A stretch of DNA of 64,000 nt, taken from NCBI RefSeq assembly GCF_003259745.1, contig NZ_QLMC01000003.1, positions 868,001 through 932,000 on the forward strand. The letters run 5' to 3'. Position numbers and translations under genes: made by a program. Each line of letters starts with the position of its first letter. Position 1 is the first letter of the stretch. This document shows positions 1-7,422 of the stretch, piece after piece. Below the pieces are notes generated by a model, which saw only the letters and a list, made by a program, of their open reading frames with translations, had not been told where the DNA came from and did no database searches. The DNA comes from Larkinella arboricola. GTDB lineage: Bacteria > Bacteroidota > Bacteroidia > Cytophagales > Spirosomataceae.

Positions 1-2
1 GT

Positions 3-371
3 CGGGGCATCAAAGCCGGTTTTGCCGACGACATTCGAACCATTAGTACGGAGTTGAACATCAACACACCGCCGAGTCCGGACGGCTGGGTGAAAGCGGA
101 AGCGCAGGGTTCGAAAACGCAGTGGGTGAGCCAGCCTACGCAAAGCAAAGTGCCCGACCTGCGCGGCATGACGTTGCGTGATGCCCTGCACCTGCTCGAA
201 AACCGGGGTTTCCGGGTGCGTTTTGAAGGCTACGGCAAAGTGGTTGACCAATCGGTTCCGCCGGGTGATCCGTTGCCACATCCGCGCAAAATTACCCTAA
301 CTTTGCGACAAACTGCCCGACCCGATACGCTGGCGGTTGTTCTGGACAAAAAAAATCAATCCGGGAAATAA
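3..371 (+). CDS. ftsI: Penicillin-binding protein (FtsI-like), C-terminal end with PASTA domain
   Basis: The frame is open from the left edge of the window, so only the last ~122 residues are present. The visible part starts with GIKAGFADDIRT, then a linker, then one PASTA-type repeat (VPDLRGMTLRDALHLLENRG and a following beta stretch). The protein ends in a short charged tail. PASTA domains sit at the C-terminus of division transpeptidases that cross-link septal peptidoglycan in the periplasm, and in Bacteroidota the FtsI homologue of the dcw cluster commonly carries one. The transpeptidase domain lies outside the window. The identity rests on the PASTA repeat plus the murE-mraY neighbours. 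A stand-alone PASTA protein is unlikely because the reading frame continues upstream without a start. Confidence 0.8.
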   Translation, partial: RGIKAGFADDIRTISTELNINTPPSPDGWVKAEAQGSKTQWVSQPTQSKVPDLRGMTLRDALHLLENRGFRVRFEGYGKVVDQSVPPGDPLPHPRKITLTLRQTARPDTLAVVLDKKNQSGK

Positions 372-402
372 GGACACCAGTACCTTATTTCCCCGTTTAT
401 TT

Positions 403-1869
403 ATGCTGTTAACCCACATTTTGTATAAAGTACCGCTTCTGTCGACCTCCGGCAACATGAATGTCGAAGTCGAACAGTTGACGATGGATTCGCGAAAGGC
501 GGGTCCGGGCCGTTTGTTTGCCGCCGTTCGCGGGACGCAAACCGACGGCCACCGGTTTATTGAGAAAGCCGTTGAACTGGGAACATCCGTTATTCTGTGT
601 GAGGAACTGCCCGAAAACCGGGCCGACGATGTTACCTATGTTCAGGTTCAGGACAGCAGTTATGCCCTGGGGCTGATCGCGGCCAATTTCTACGACCATC
701 CATCCAAAAAGCTGAAACTGGTTGGCGTAACGGGCACCAACGGCAAAACCTCAACGGCCACCCTGCTATTCCGGCTGTTCCGGCTACGGGGCTACCGGGT
801 TGGTCTGCTCTCGACGGTGCAAAACCAGATTGACGAAACCGTCATTCCGGCCACGCATACCACACCCGATACCATTGCCCTGAATGAGTTGCTTTCGCGG
901 ATGGTCCAGCACGGGTGCAGCCACTGTTTTATGGAAGTAAGTTCGCACTCGGTGGTGCAACACCGGATTGTCGGGCTGCACTTCGCCGGGGGTATTTTCA
1001 CGAATATTACCCACGACCACCTCGATTTTCACGAGACATTCGATAATTACATCAAAGCCAAAAAAGGCTTTTTCGACCAATTACCGGCATCGGCCTTTGC
1101 CCTGACGAACCTCGACGACAAGCGCGGGCTGGTGATGCTGCAAAATACCGTGGCCCAAAAAGAAAGCTATTCGCTGCAAACGCTCGGTTCGTTCAAAGGC
1201 CGGATTATGTCGGAGAGCCTCTACGGGATGCAGATGGAAGTCGATGGCCGGGAGGTGTGGTTCAAGCTGACGGGCCGGTTTAATGCCTACAATCTGCTGG
1301 CGGTTTACGGAGCGGCCATTTTATTGGGTGAAGACCGGGAAGAAGTCCTGACCCAGCTTTCGGTTCTGCCGAGTCCGCCGGGCCGGTTCGAGATGGTCAT
1401 TGTCAGCAACAAACCCGTGGGAATTGTCGATTATGCGCACACGCCGGATGCCCTCCAGAACGTGCTGGAAACGATCGCGGGTCTGCGTCAGGGCAATGAA
1501 CAAATCATTACGGTTGTGGGATGCGGAGGGAACCGGGATGCAGCCAAACGCCCCATTATGGCCGAGATTGCCTGCAAATACAGCGACCGGGTGATTCTGA
1601 CCTCCGACAATCCGCGCCACGAAGACCCGATGGCTATTCTGGAACAGATGCAGGCCGGAGTACCGCCCGTTGCGTTCAAGAAAACCCAAACCCTGGCTGA
1701 CCGGCGCGACGCCATATTCCGGGCCGTTGAGATTGCTCAGCCGAATGATGTAATTCTGATTGCCGGTAAAGGCCACGAAACGTATCAGGAAATCAAAGGG
1801 GTCAAACATGATTTTGACGACCGTAAGGTTCTGCGCGAGGCTTTTCAACAATCAATTGCCAAAAAATGA
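403..1869 (+). CDS. murE: UDP-N-acetylmuramoyl-tripeptide synthetase MurE
   Basis: This ATP-dependent Mur ligase adds the third stem-peptide residue to UDP-MurNAc-L-Ala-D-Glu in the cytoplasm. The Mur ligase signature is complete: P-loop GVTGTNGKTST near residue 108, MEVSSHSV, the carbamylated-lysine region FTNITHDHLDFH, GRFNAYN, VDYAHTPDAL and GKGHETYQ near the end. DNPR at about residues 402-405 is the motif that selects meso-diaminopimelate over lysine, so a DAP-type peptidoglycan is inferred. I chose the ATG at 403, which gives 488 residues, the usual length. An in-frame ATG at 337 would overlap the upstream penicillin-binding gene and add a non-conserved 22-residue leader. It lies 31 bp after the PBP gene and 98 bp before mraY, so it probably belongs to the same operon. 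Confidence 0.96.
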   Translation: MLLTHILYKVPLLSTSGNMNVEVEQLTMDSRKAGPGRLFAAVRGTQTDGHRFIEKAVELGTSVILCEELPENRADDVTYVQVQDSSYALGLIAANFYDHPSKKLKLVGVTGTNGKTSTATLLFRLFRLRGYRVGLLSTVQNQIDETVIPATHTTPDTIALNELLSRMVQHGCSHCFMEVSSHSVVQHRIVGLHFAGGIFTNITHDHLDFHETFDNYIKAKKGFFDQLPASAFALTNLDDKRGLVMLQNTVAQKESYSLQTLGSFKGRIMSESLYGMQMEVDGREVWFKLTGRFNAYNLLAVYGAAILLGEDREEVLTQLSVLPSPPGRFEMVIVSNKPVGIVDYAHTPDALQNVLETIAGLRQGNEQIITVVGCGGNRDAAKRPIMAEIACKYSDRVILTSDNPRHEDPMAILEQMQAGVPPVAFKKTQTLADRRDAIFRAVEIAQPNDVILIAGKGHETYQEIKGVKHDFDDRKVLREAFQQSIAKK

Positions 1870-1967
1870 CCAGATTGCTGGAGGCTGAAGATGGAAGCCT
1901 GAACGGTTTTCGTAAAAAACTTCCCTGCCCGACTGTCTGAACAGCGATATTCAACTAGTTAAACTTT

Positions 1968-3185
1968 ATGCTCTATTACCTTTTCACCTACCTCGATCAG
2001 CAGTTCGACTTTCCCGGCGCCGGGGTTTTCCAGTATTTATCATTCCGGGCGGGCGCGGCCATTACGCTGTCGCTGCTGATTGCGGCTGTTTACGGGCGTC
2101 AGATTATCGACATGCTGCGCAACTTGCAGATTGGCGAAGACATTCGGGATCTGGGACTGGAAGGCCAAATGCAGAAACGCGGAACCCCTACGATGGGCGG
2201 GTTCATTATTCTGGCATCGCTGGTTTTCCCGACCCTGCTGTTTGCCAAGCTGACCAATGTGTACATTGTGCTGTTGCTGGTATCGACAATCTGGACCGGA
2301 ATGATCGGGTTTCTGGATGATTACATTAAAGTATTCAAAAAGAATAAGGAAGGCTTACAGGGCAAGTTTAAGGTAGTTGGTCAGGTTGGTCTGGGTCTGA
2401 TTGTGGGGTTGACGCTTTATTTTAACGATCATGTAAAAATTCGGGTATATAAACCGGGCGTAATTGATACATCCATCGGTCAGATTGAAAACGGAGCGTT
2501 TCAGGATATTAAGTCCATGTCGACCACGGTTCCATTTTTGAAAAACAACGACTTCAATTACAGCTCGTTACTGCCCGATTTCATCCCGGACGAATACACC
2601 TGGATTCTTTACGTAGCCATTGTTATTTTTATCATTACGGCGGTTTCCAACGGGGCCAATATTACCGATGGAATCGACGGTTTGGCGGCTGGCACCTCCG
2701 TCATCATCGGTCTGACGCTGGGCGTATTTGCGTACTTATCGAATAACAAACCACTGTCGCAGTATTTGAGCATCATGTACATCCCGAACTCGGGCGAAAT
2801 GGTGATTTTCTGTGCGGCTTTTGTGGGGGCCTGCGTCGGTTTTCTGTGGTATAATTCCTACCCGGCCCAGGTGTTTATGGGCGATACCGGCAGTTTGATG
2901 CTGGGCAGCATTATTGCGGTGCTGGCACTGGCAACCCGGAAAGAATTACTGATACCGGTAATGTGCGGTATTTTTCTGGTTGAACTTGTATCCGTCATCA
3001 TGCAGGTCAGTTACTTCCGATATACCAAGCAAAAGTTTGGGGAAGGCAGGCGGATTTTCCTGATGTCGCCGTTGCACCACCATTTTCAGAAAAAAGGGTA
3101 CCACGAAGCCAAAATTGTCACCCGTTTCTGGATTGTCGGAATCATTCTGGCTGTTATTACGCTGGTAACCTTAAAGCTCCGCTAA
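1968..3185 (+). CDS. mraY: Phospho-N-acetylmuramoyl-pentapeptide transferase MraY
   Basis: This integral membrane enzyme moves phospho-MurNAc-pentapeptide from UDP to undecaprenyl phosphate, giving lipid I. The family motifs are present: the Mg-binding DDYIK with following [12 protein letters not shown] near residue 116, [12 protein letters not shown] near residue 230 and the HHHFQKKG loop near residue 369, with about ten hydrophobic segments between them. At 405 residues it is longer than the ~360 of proteobacterial MraY. The extra length is an insert after the first Asp motif (roughly residues 150-205), as often seen in Bacteroidota. It is the last cell-wall gene here: murD, ftsW and murG do not follow. 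Confidence 0.96.
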   Translation: MLYYLFTYLDQQFDFPGAGVFQYLSFRAGAAITLSLLIAAVYGRQIIDMLRNLQIGEDIRDLGLEGQMQKRGTPTMGGFIILASLVFPTLLFAKLTNVYIVLLLVSTIWTGMIGFLDDYIKVFKKNKEGLQGKFKVVGQVGLGLIVGLTLYFNDHVKIRVYKPGVIDTSIGQIENGAFQDIKSMSTTVPFLKNNDFNYSSLLPDFIPDEYTWILYVAIVIFIITAVSNGANITDGIDGLAAGTSVIIGLTLGVFAYLSNNKPLSQYLSIMYIPNSGEMVIFCAAFVGACVGFLWYNSYPAQVFMGDTGSLMLGSIIAVLALATRKELLIPVMCGIFLVELVSVIMQVSYFRYTKQKFGEGRRIFLMSPLHHHFQKKGYHEAKIVTRFWIVGIILAVITLVTLKLR

Positions 3186-3450
3186 CCTCAACGTTTTTGC
3201 TGGCCGAAATTCCTCAGCCTCTATTGCAGGTCAGACCGAATTCGGTGACTGATTGGCTGACCAACGCTGATTAGTAACGGTGAAAACTTAATCTACGGCC
3301 CAATGAGCAGGTAGTAAGGAAAGGAGACGGAAGCGGCTCGAAGTGGGGTAAAACGAGCTTGAAGCACCCCGGTTAAACTGCCGCAAACGGAGGAACTCAT
3401 CTGAAATGCTGCTGAAAGACCATTTCAAGTGATTGAAATTTTCAAACTCC
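3186..3450. other. Intergenic region with strong predicted RNA structure, no ORF
   Basis: No convincing ORF lies in this stretch. It has several complementary segments. GGTCAG and CTGACC enclose the palindrome ACCGAATTCGGT near 3230-3262. GCTCG (3336-3340) can pair with CGAGC (3354-3358), while GGGGT inside that loop (3345-3349) can pair with ACCCC (3366-3370), an H-type pseudoknot layout. TGAAATG (3402-3408) can pair with CATTTCA (3421-3427). It could be the 3' untranslated end of the mur transcript, a small RNA, or part of a leader read into rplM from an upstream promoter. I do not recognise it as RNase P RNA, tmRNA or 6S RNA. Confidence 0.5.
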
Positions 3451-3451
3451 C

Positions 3452-3482
3452 TTGTATTTCAGAAATATACGCTCTATATTTG
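3452..3482 (+). promoter_or_regulatory. Bacteroidota-type promoter for rplM operon
   Basis: TATATTTG at 3475-3482 matches the Bacteroidota -7 consensus TAnnTTTG exactly. A TTG (3452-3454) lies 20 bases upstream, close to the expected -33 position. The inferred transcription start is near 3488, about 70 bases before the rplM start codon. Confidence 0.75.
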
Positions 3483-3483
3483 C

Positions 3484-3505
3484 ACTCCCGTTTTTGGACG
3501 GGAGT
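3484..3505 (+). promoter_or_regulatory. Promoter-proximal hairpin in rplM leader
   Basis: ACTCCCGT (3484-3491) and ACGGGAGT (3498-3505) form a perfect 8-bp stem with a six-base loop directly after the -7 element, followed by CTTTGTG. It lies at or just upstream of the expected 5' end of the mRNA. It could stabilise the transcript, act as a leader element or slow the early elongation complex. Confidence 0.6.
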
Positions 3506-3558
3506 CTTTGTGTATAGCGCAAGTAATTGTCTATCAATATATAATCTCCCATAAACAA

Positions 3559-4008
3559 GTGGATACGTTAAGCTACAAGACCATTTCGGCCAATAAAGCG
3601 ACGGCGCAGAAAGACTGGGTGGTCATTGACGCGGAAAATCAGGTGTTAGGTCGGTTGGCGAGCCAGGCGGCAAAAATCATCCGCGGCAAGAACAAGGCCA
3701 ACTTTACGCCGAACGTTGACTGTGGTGACAATGTCATCATTATCAATGCCGATAAAATTAAACTTACCGGTAAGAAAATGACCGATAAGGTATACGTTCG
3801 TCACACCGGTTACCCGGGTGGTCAGCGTTTCCGGACACCCCGCGAAATGATGGCAAAAAATCCTGCTTTCATTCTGGAGCACGCCATCAAAGGTATGTTG
3901 CCGAAAAACCGTTTGGGCAGCCGGTTGTTTACCAACCTGTATGTTTACGCCGGTACTCAGCATCCGCACGCGTCGCAGCAACCGAAAGAAATTAAACTGG
4001 ATTACTAA
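3559..4008 (+). CDS. rplM: 50S ribosomal protein L13
   Basis: L13 is an early-assembling protein of the large subunit that binds 23S rRNA. Characteristic segments are WVVIDAENQVLGRLAS, ANFTPNVDCGDNVIIINA and GMLPKNRLG, then the C-terminal HPHASQQPKE. I chose the GTG at 3559: it gives a 149-residue protein starting MDTLSYKTISANK, the form usual in this phylum. The frame upstream of it (from 3433) would translate the promoter and hairpin. It heads the translation operon rplM-rpsI-rpsB-tsf and sits about 70 bp downstream of a good TAnnTTTG promoter. Confidence 0.95.
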   Translation: MDTLSYKTISANKATAQKDWVVIDAENQVLGRLASQAAKIIRGKNKANFTPNVDCGDNVIIINADKIKLTGKKMTDKVYVRHTGYPGGQRFRTPREMMAKNPAFILEHAIKGMLPKNRLGSRLFTNLYVYAGTQHPHASQQPKEIKLDY

Positions 4009-4014
4009 TAAATA

Positions 4015-4084
4015 GAGGTCAGACGTAAGACAAGAGGCTAAGAATCGGATCGTCTCTTCTCTCTCGTCTTTCGTCTCATATCTT
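4015..4084. repeat. Imperfect palindromic repeat, copy 1 (rplM-rpsI gap)
   Basis: A purine-rich left arm, AGACGTAAGACAAGAGG (about 4021-4037), is imperfectly complementary to a pyrimidine-rich right arm, CGTCTCTTCTCTCTCGTCTT onward (4051-4084). Related sequences occur at 27393-27450 and 40801-40907. It fills almost the whole gap between rplM and rpsI, so it would be transcribed inside the operon and could fold into a long hairpin. Confidence 0.6.
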
Positions 4085-4089
4085 AAACA

Positions 4090-4476
4090 ATGGAACGAAT
4101 CAATGCATTAGGTCGCCGGAAAACAGCCGTGTCGCGCGTGTATCTGTCGATCGGTACCGGCAACATCGTTATTAACGGCCGAGATTACAAACAGTATTTT
4201 CCTACGGAAGTTCTGCAAATCGTTCTGAAGCAGCCGCTGGCTACGATCAATTCTACGGAAGGCTACGACGTGAAAGTAAACGTTCGCGGTGGTGGTATTT
4301 CCGGTCAGGCCGAGGCAACCCGGATGGGTATTGCCCGCGCGCTGTGTGAATTGAATCCCGAGTTTCGTCCGGCCCTGAAAAAAGAAGGGTTCCTGACCCG
4401 CGATTCCCGCATGGTTGAACGGAAGAAATACGGTCGTGCGAAAGCTCGTCGCCGGTTCCAGTTCTCGAAACGTTAA
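4090..4476 (+). CDS. rpsI: 30S ribosomal protein S9
   Basis: S9 sits in the head of the small subunit, and its C-terminal tail reaches the P-site tRNA. The protein has [14 protein letters not shown] at the start, [18 protein letters not shown] in the middle and a basic end [13 protein letters not shown]. The terminal KR and the preceding basic run match the conserved tail. At 128 residues it has the usual length. It follows rplM by 81 bp, a pairing kept in nearly all bacteria. The gap is occupied by a palindromic repeat. Confidence 0.97.
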   Translation: MERINALGRRKTAVSRVYLSIGTGNIVINGRDYKQYFPTEVLQIVLKQPLATINSTEGYDVKVNVRGGGISGQAEATRMGIARALCELNPEFRPALKKEGFLTRDSRMVERKKYGRAKARRRFQFSKR

Positions 4477-4572
4477 TTTTTTATCGTTTCACGATTTGTC
4501 CAGGCCGCACTTGTCTGATGCCGATGTGCGGTGCTGCGTATTTTCAATATTCATTTTTCATTCTACATTCAA

Positions 4573-5415
4573 ATGGCACAAGTAGAGTATAAAGACCTTC
4601 TGGATGCAGGTGTGCACTTTGGCCACCTTACCCGGAAATGGGATCCCCGTATGGCACCGTATATCTTCATGGAGAAAAACGGTATCCATATCATTGACCT
4701 GAACAAAACGCTGGCGTCAATCGACGAAGCAGCCGCAGCGATCAAAGGTATCGTTCGTTCAGGCCGTAAGGTGATGTTCGTCGCCACCAAAAAACAGGCA
4801 CAGGAAATTGTTACGGAAGAAGCGCGTCGTCTGAAGATGCCCTACGTAACGGATCGCTGGCTGGGTGGTATGCTGACCAACTTTGCTACTATCCGGAAAT
4901 CATTGAAAAAGATGCAGGGCATCGAAAAAATGATGAAGGATGAAACAACCTACAAAAGTCTGGCAAAACGGGAACGTTTGACGGTAACCCGCGAAAAAGA
5001 TAAACTGGAGCGTGTATTGGGTGGAGTTGCTGACCTGACGCGTTTACCAGCGGCTCTGTTCATCGTTGATGTAAAACGTGAACACATTGCCGTTGCCGAA
5101 GCAAAACGGCTGGGTATTCCGGTATTCGCGATGTGTGATACCAACTCGAACCCGGATGAGGTAGATTTCCCGATTCCGGCCAACGACGATGCGTACAAAT
5201 CAATCCGCCTGATTACGCTGGCGATTGGTAAGGCGATCGAAGAAGGTCTGCTGGAGCGCAAGCAGGATAAAGACGATCAGCGTTTGCAGGAAGAAGAGGA
5301 AGCGAAACGTGCTGAAGATGTGCGGGCAGCTCAGGTTGAAGGCCAATTGGTAGAAGCCGACGGTGAGGCAACTGGCCCCGTTGCTGCTGACCAAGCAGAC
5401 GAGCAGGAGGATTAA
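4573..5415 (+). CDS. rpsB: 30S ribosomal protein S2
   Basis: S2 binds at the back of the small subunit next to S1. The start MAQVEYKDLLDAGVHFGH and the segments WDPRMAPYIF, VTDRWLGGMLTNF and VADLTRLPAALFIVDVKRE are characteristic. The ATG at 4573 matches the conserved N-terminus; an ATG at 4531 would add 14 residues of non-conserved, AT-rich sequence. The C-terminal ~45 residues form an acidic Glu/Asp/Gln-rich tail, common in Bacteroidota S2. The 96-bp gap before it holds a small hairpin (CCGCAC 4505-4510 with GTGCGG 4526-4531) that could belong to an rpsB leader. Confidence 0.97.
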   Translation: MAQVEYKDLLDAGVHFGHLTRKWDPRMAPYIFMEKNGIHIIDLNKTLASIDEAAAAIKGIVRSGRKVMFVATKKQAQEIVTEEARRLKMPYVTDRWLGGMLTNFATIRKSLKKMQGIEKMMKDETTYKSLAKRERLTVTREKDKLERVLGGVADLTRLPAALFIVDVKREHIAVAEAKRLGIPVFAMCDTNSNPDEVDFPIPANDDAYKSIRLITLAIGKAIEEGLLERKQDKDDQRLQEEEEAKRAEDVRAAQVEGQLVEADGEATGPVAADQADEQED

Positions 5416-5458
5416 GACTATCGAAGAGCAACCATGTTTGTTGCCAAGCCTATATGTT

Positions 5459-5512
5459 CGGATAGCCCGTAGCCTCGCTATGGGCTATTCCGTTTCAGGT
5501 AACCTGATTACC
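5459..5512 (+). promoter_or_regulatory. rpsB-tsf intercistronic hairpins
   Basis: CGGATAGCCCGTAGC (5459-5473) pairs with GCTATGGGCTATTCCG (5477-5492) through 15 base pairs with one bulged base and a three-base loop. A second small hairpin, GGTAA/TTACC, follows at 5498-5512. There is no U-tract, so a clean intrinsic terminator is unlikely. The structure is better placed to tune the ratio of S2 to EF-Ts by partial attenuation or mRNA processing. Confidence 0.6.
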
Positions 5513-5563
5513 GAATAGTTTACACAATTAAGAACTTGCTAACAGAAAATTACTACACAAACA

Positions 5564-6397
5564 ATGGCTATTACCGCACAAGACGTTAACAGACTCCGGC
5601 AGGAAACTGGCGCCGGTATGATGGATTGTAAAAAAGCTCTTACTGAAGCCGACGGCGATTTCGAAAAAGCAAAAGATATCCTGCGCAAGCAGGGCCAGAA
5701 AATTGCCAGCAAACGTGCCGAAAATACCACTTCTGAAGGAAAAGTTCTGACGCACGTTAGCCCGGATGGCAAAACAGGCCGCATCATTGGATTTGCCTGC
5801 GAAACAGAACCGGTATCAAACGTTGCCGATTTCCAGAATCTGGCGATGGCCTTGATGGACAACGCCGTTGCTGCCCAACCGGCTACGAAAGAAGAATTGC
5901 TGGCCTTACCGCAAGGTGATGGCCGGAGCCTCCAGGATCACATCACGGACCTGATGGGTAAAATCGGTGAAAAACTGGATGTAATTGCTTACGAAGTCGT
6001 AACGGCAGAGCAGGTAGTTGCTTATAATCACTCTAATGGTAAACTGGGAGTTCTGGTTGGTTTGAATAACACCAACGGAGCCGAAGTGGTCGAAGTTGGT
6101 AAGGATATCGCCATGCAGATTGCGGCAATGAAACCGGTGGCCATCGACAAAGACGGCGTTGATTCCAGCATCGTTGAGCGCGAAATTGAAATTGGTAAAG
6201 ATCAGGCTCGTGCGGAAGGAAAGCCGGAAGCCATGCTCGAAAAAATTGCAATGGGCAAGCTGCAAAAATTCTATAAGGAAAACACGCTGCTGAACCAGGA
6301 ATTCGTAAAAGACTCCTCGCTCACAATTGCCCAATTACTGGATAAAACCAGCAAAGGGTTGACGGTTTCGGCCTTCAAACGCATAGCTATCGGCTAA
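5564..6397 (+). CDS. tsf: Elongation factor Ts
   Basis: EF-Ts exchanges GDP for GTP on EF-Tu in the cytoplasm. The N-terminal UBA-like part reads ITAQDVNRLRQETGAGMMDC and KKALTEADGDFEKA. The core includes the TDFVA-type region, here in the variant form ETEPVSNVADFQNLA, and DIAMQIAAMKP. At 277 residues it is within the usual range. The Phe of the consensus ETDFVA is changed (ETEPVSN), which is known in this phylum. It is the last gene of the operon and is followed by a strong intrinsic terminator. Confidence 0.96.
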   Translation: MAITAQDVNRLRQETGAGMMDCKKALTEADGDFEKAKDILRKQGQKIASKRAENTTSEGKVLTHVSPDGKTGRIIGFACETEPVSNVADFQNLAMALMDNAVAAQPATKEELLALPQGDGRSLQDHITDLMGKIGEKLDVIAYEVVTAEQVVAYNHSNGKLGVLVGLNNTNGAEVVEVGKDIAMQIAAMKPVAIDKDGVDSSIVEREIEIGKDQARAEGKPEAMLEKIAMGKLQKFYKENTLLNQEFVKDSSLTIAQLLDKTSKGLTVSAFKRIAIG

Positions 6398-6420
6398 GCG
6401 ACTCCCCATTTTATTTGTTG

Positions 6421-6454
6421 AAAAGGCCCGGTTTAAATAGACCGGGCCTTTTTT
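6421..6454 (+). terminator. Rho-independent terminator after tsf
   Basis: AAAAGGCCCGGT (6421-6432) pairs with ACCGGGCCTTTT (from 6441) around the loop TTAAATAG and ends in a run of six T residues. This is a textbook intrinsic terminator, 24 bp after the tsf stop codon. It closes the rplM-rpsI-rpsB-tsf operon. Confidence 0.93.
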
Positions 6455-6572
6455 ATGATATACAAGCTATTTTTATTTTATTTGCATATACAATAAAAAC
6501 CAAGTCTCTTCCGTATCCGGGCTTTAACTTGACTAGGAAAGTTACTTTGTTGCCGTTTAAGCGTCTTATATA

Positions 6573-7184
6573 ATGATTGCATCGCTAGAATTAAAACGGA
6601 TGACGGATGAAGAGCTTGTTCGTCTGTACGTAGCCAGTCAAAGTAACCGATACTTTGAACACTTATACAGCCGATACAGTGACAAAGTATACCGTAAATG
6701 TCTGATGTTCACCAAAGACCCTGTAAAAGCGGAAGACTTTACGCACGATATATTTATGCGGCTGATTGTGCGGCTGAGCAGTTTTAAGGAACAATCTAAA
6801 TTTTCGACCTGGCTATTTTCGATCACCTATAACTATTGCACGGATCAACTCCGGTCAAACCGAAAGAAAACCGAAGTCCCACTTAATGAAGAAATGGACT
6901 GGTTAGACGATGGCGATGATAAAGAAGTGATGGAAATGGAAGCTCAACGACTGCAAAAAGCACTTGGGCAATTGACACTGGAGGAGCAAAGTCTGCTTCT
7001 TATGAAGTACCAGGACGAAGTGAGTATCCGAGAAATTGCGGCTATCCATAACCTAAGTGAGAGCGCCGTAAAGATGCGTTTGAAACGGGCAAAAGAGAAA
7101 CTGAAAAAACGCTATCTGGAAACGATGCTTTTCATTGGTTTGTTGCTCGCCAAGTTTTTCGCCTGGATAAAAATTGATCGCTGA
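6573..7184 (+). CDS. ECF-type RNA polymerase sigma factor with hydrophobic C-terminal tail
   Basis: This is a sigma-70 family factor of the extracytoplasmic-function type. Region 2 spans about residues 25-95, with DPVKAEDFTHDIFMRL and FSTWLFSITYNYCTDQLR. Region 4 spans about 130-180, with LTLEEQSLLLMKYQDEVSI and a helix-turn-helix, IREIAAIHNLSESAVKMRLKRAK. Unusually, after region 4 there is a hydrophobic stretch at about residues 185-199 (MLFIGLLLAKFFAWI) and a short basic end, so the protein may be membrane-associated. No FecR-like or zinc-finger anti-sigma gene is adjacent. The next genes, 27 bp away, encode a 67-residue protein and an MscS-like channel, suggesting one operon. The membrane role is inferred. 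Confidence 0.88.
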   Translation: MIASLELKRMTDEELVRLYVASQSNRYFEHLYSRYSDKVYRKCLMFTKDPVKAEDFTHDIFMRLIVRLSSFKEQSKFSTWLFSITYNYCTDQLRSNRKKTEVPLNEEMDWLDDGDDKEVMEMEAQRLQKALGQLTLEEQSLLLMKYQDEVSIREIAAIHNLSESAVKMRLKRAKEKLKKRYLETMLFIGLLLAKFFAWIKIDR

Positions 7185-7211
7185 TCCTACTGAAGTTAAT
7201 AAGCTGATAAA

Positions 7212-7415
7212 ATGGATTCAAACTATAATGTCTTTAAAGAGATCGAGTTGCCCGACACCTGCCCTCCTAATCTAAAGGAGGAGCTGGTTTCGGAGATCGA
7301 TCTGATTCGTAATTCGCTGACCCTGGTTGAAGTCTTCGTTGATGACCTGCTCAAGGTGGCATCGTCGCTGGTTTCAAGTACTCAACTACCTGGCAATTCT
7401 CAAAACCTTAATTAG
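7212..7415 (+). CDS. Small conserved-context protein, unknown function (67 aa)
   Basis: I do not recognise this protein. It is 67 residues, acidic in its first half (YNVFKEIELPDTCPPNLKEE), with an amphipathic helix LVSEIDLIRNSLTLVEVFVDDLLKVASS and a polar tail. It has no transmembrane segment or signal peptide. The spacing supports it as real: it starts 27 bp after the sigma-factor stop and ends 7 bp before the channel start. It could bind the sigma factor or the channel. That is inference from position only. Confidence 0.6.
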   Translation: MDSNYNVFKEIELPDTCPPNLKEELVSEIDLIRNSLTLVEVFVDDLLKVASSLVSSTQLPGNSQNLN

Positions 7416-7422
7416 GTCTCTT

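Noticed and set aside
3186-3450. RNase P RNA, tmRNA or 6S RNA in the mraY-rplM gap
   Set aside because: The conserved core sequences of RNase P and tmRNA as I know them are absent, and no 6S-like long bubble hairpin is seen.
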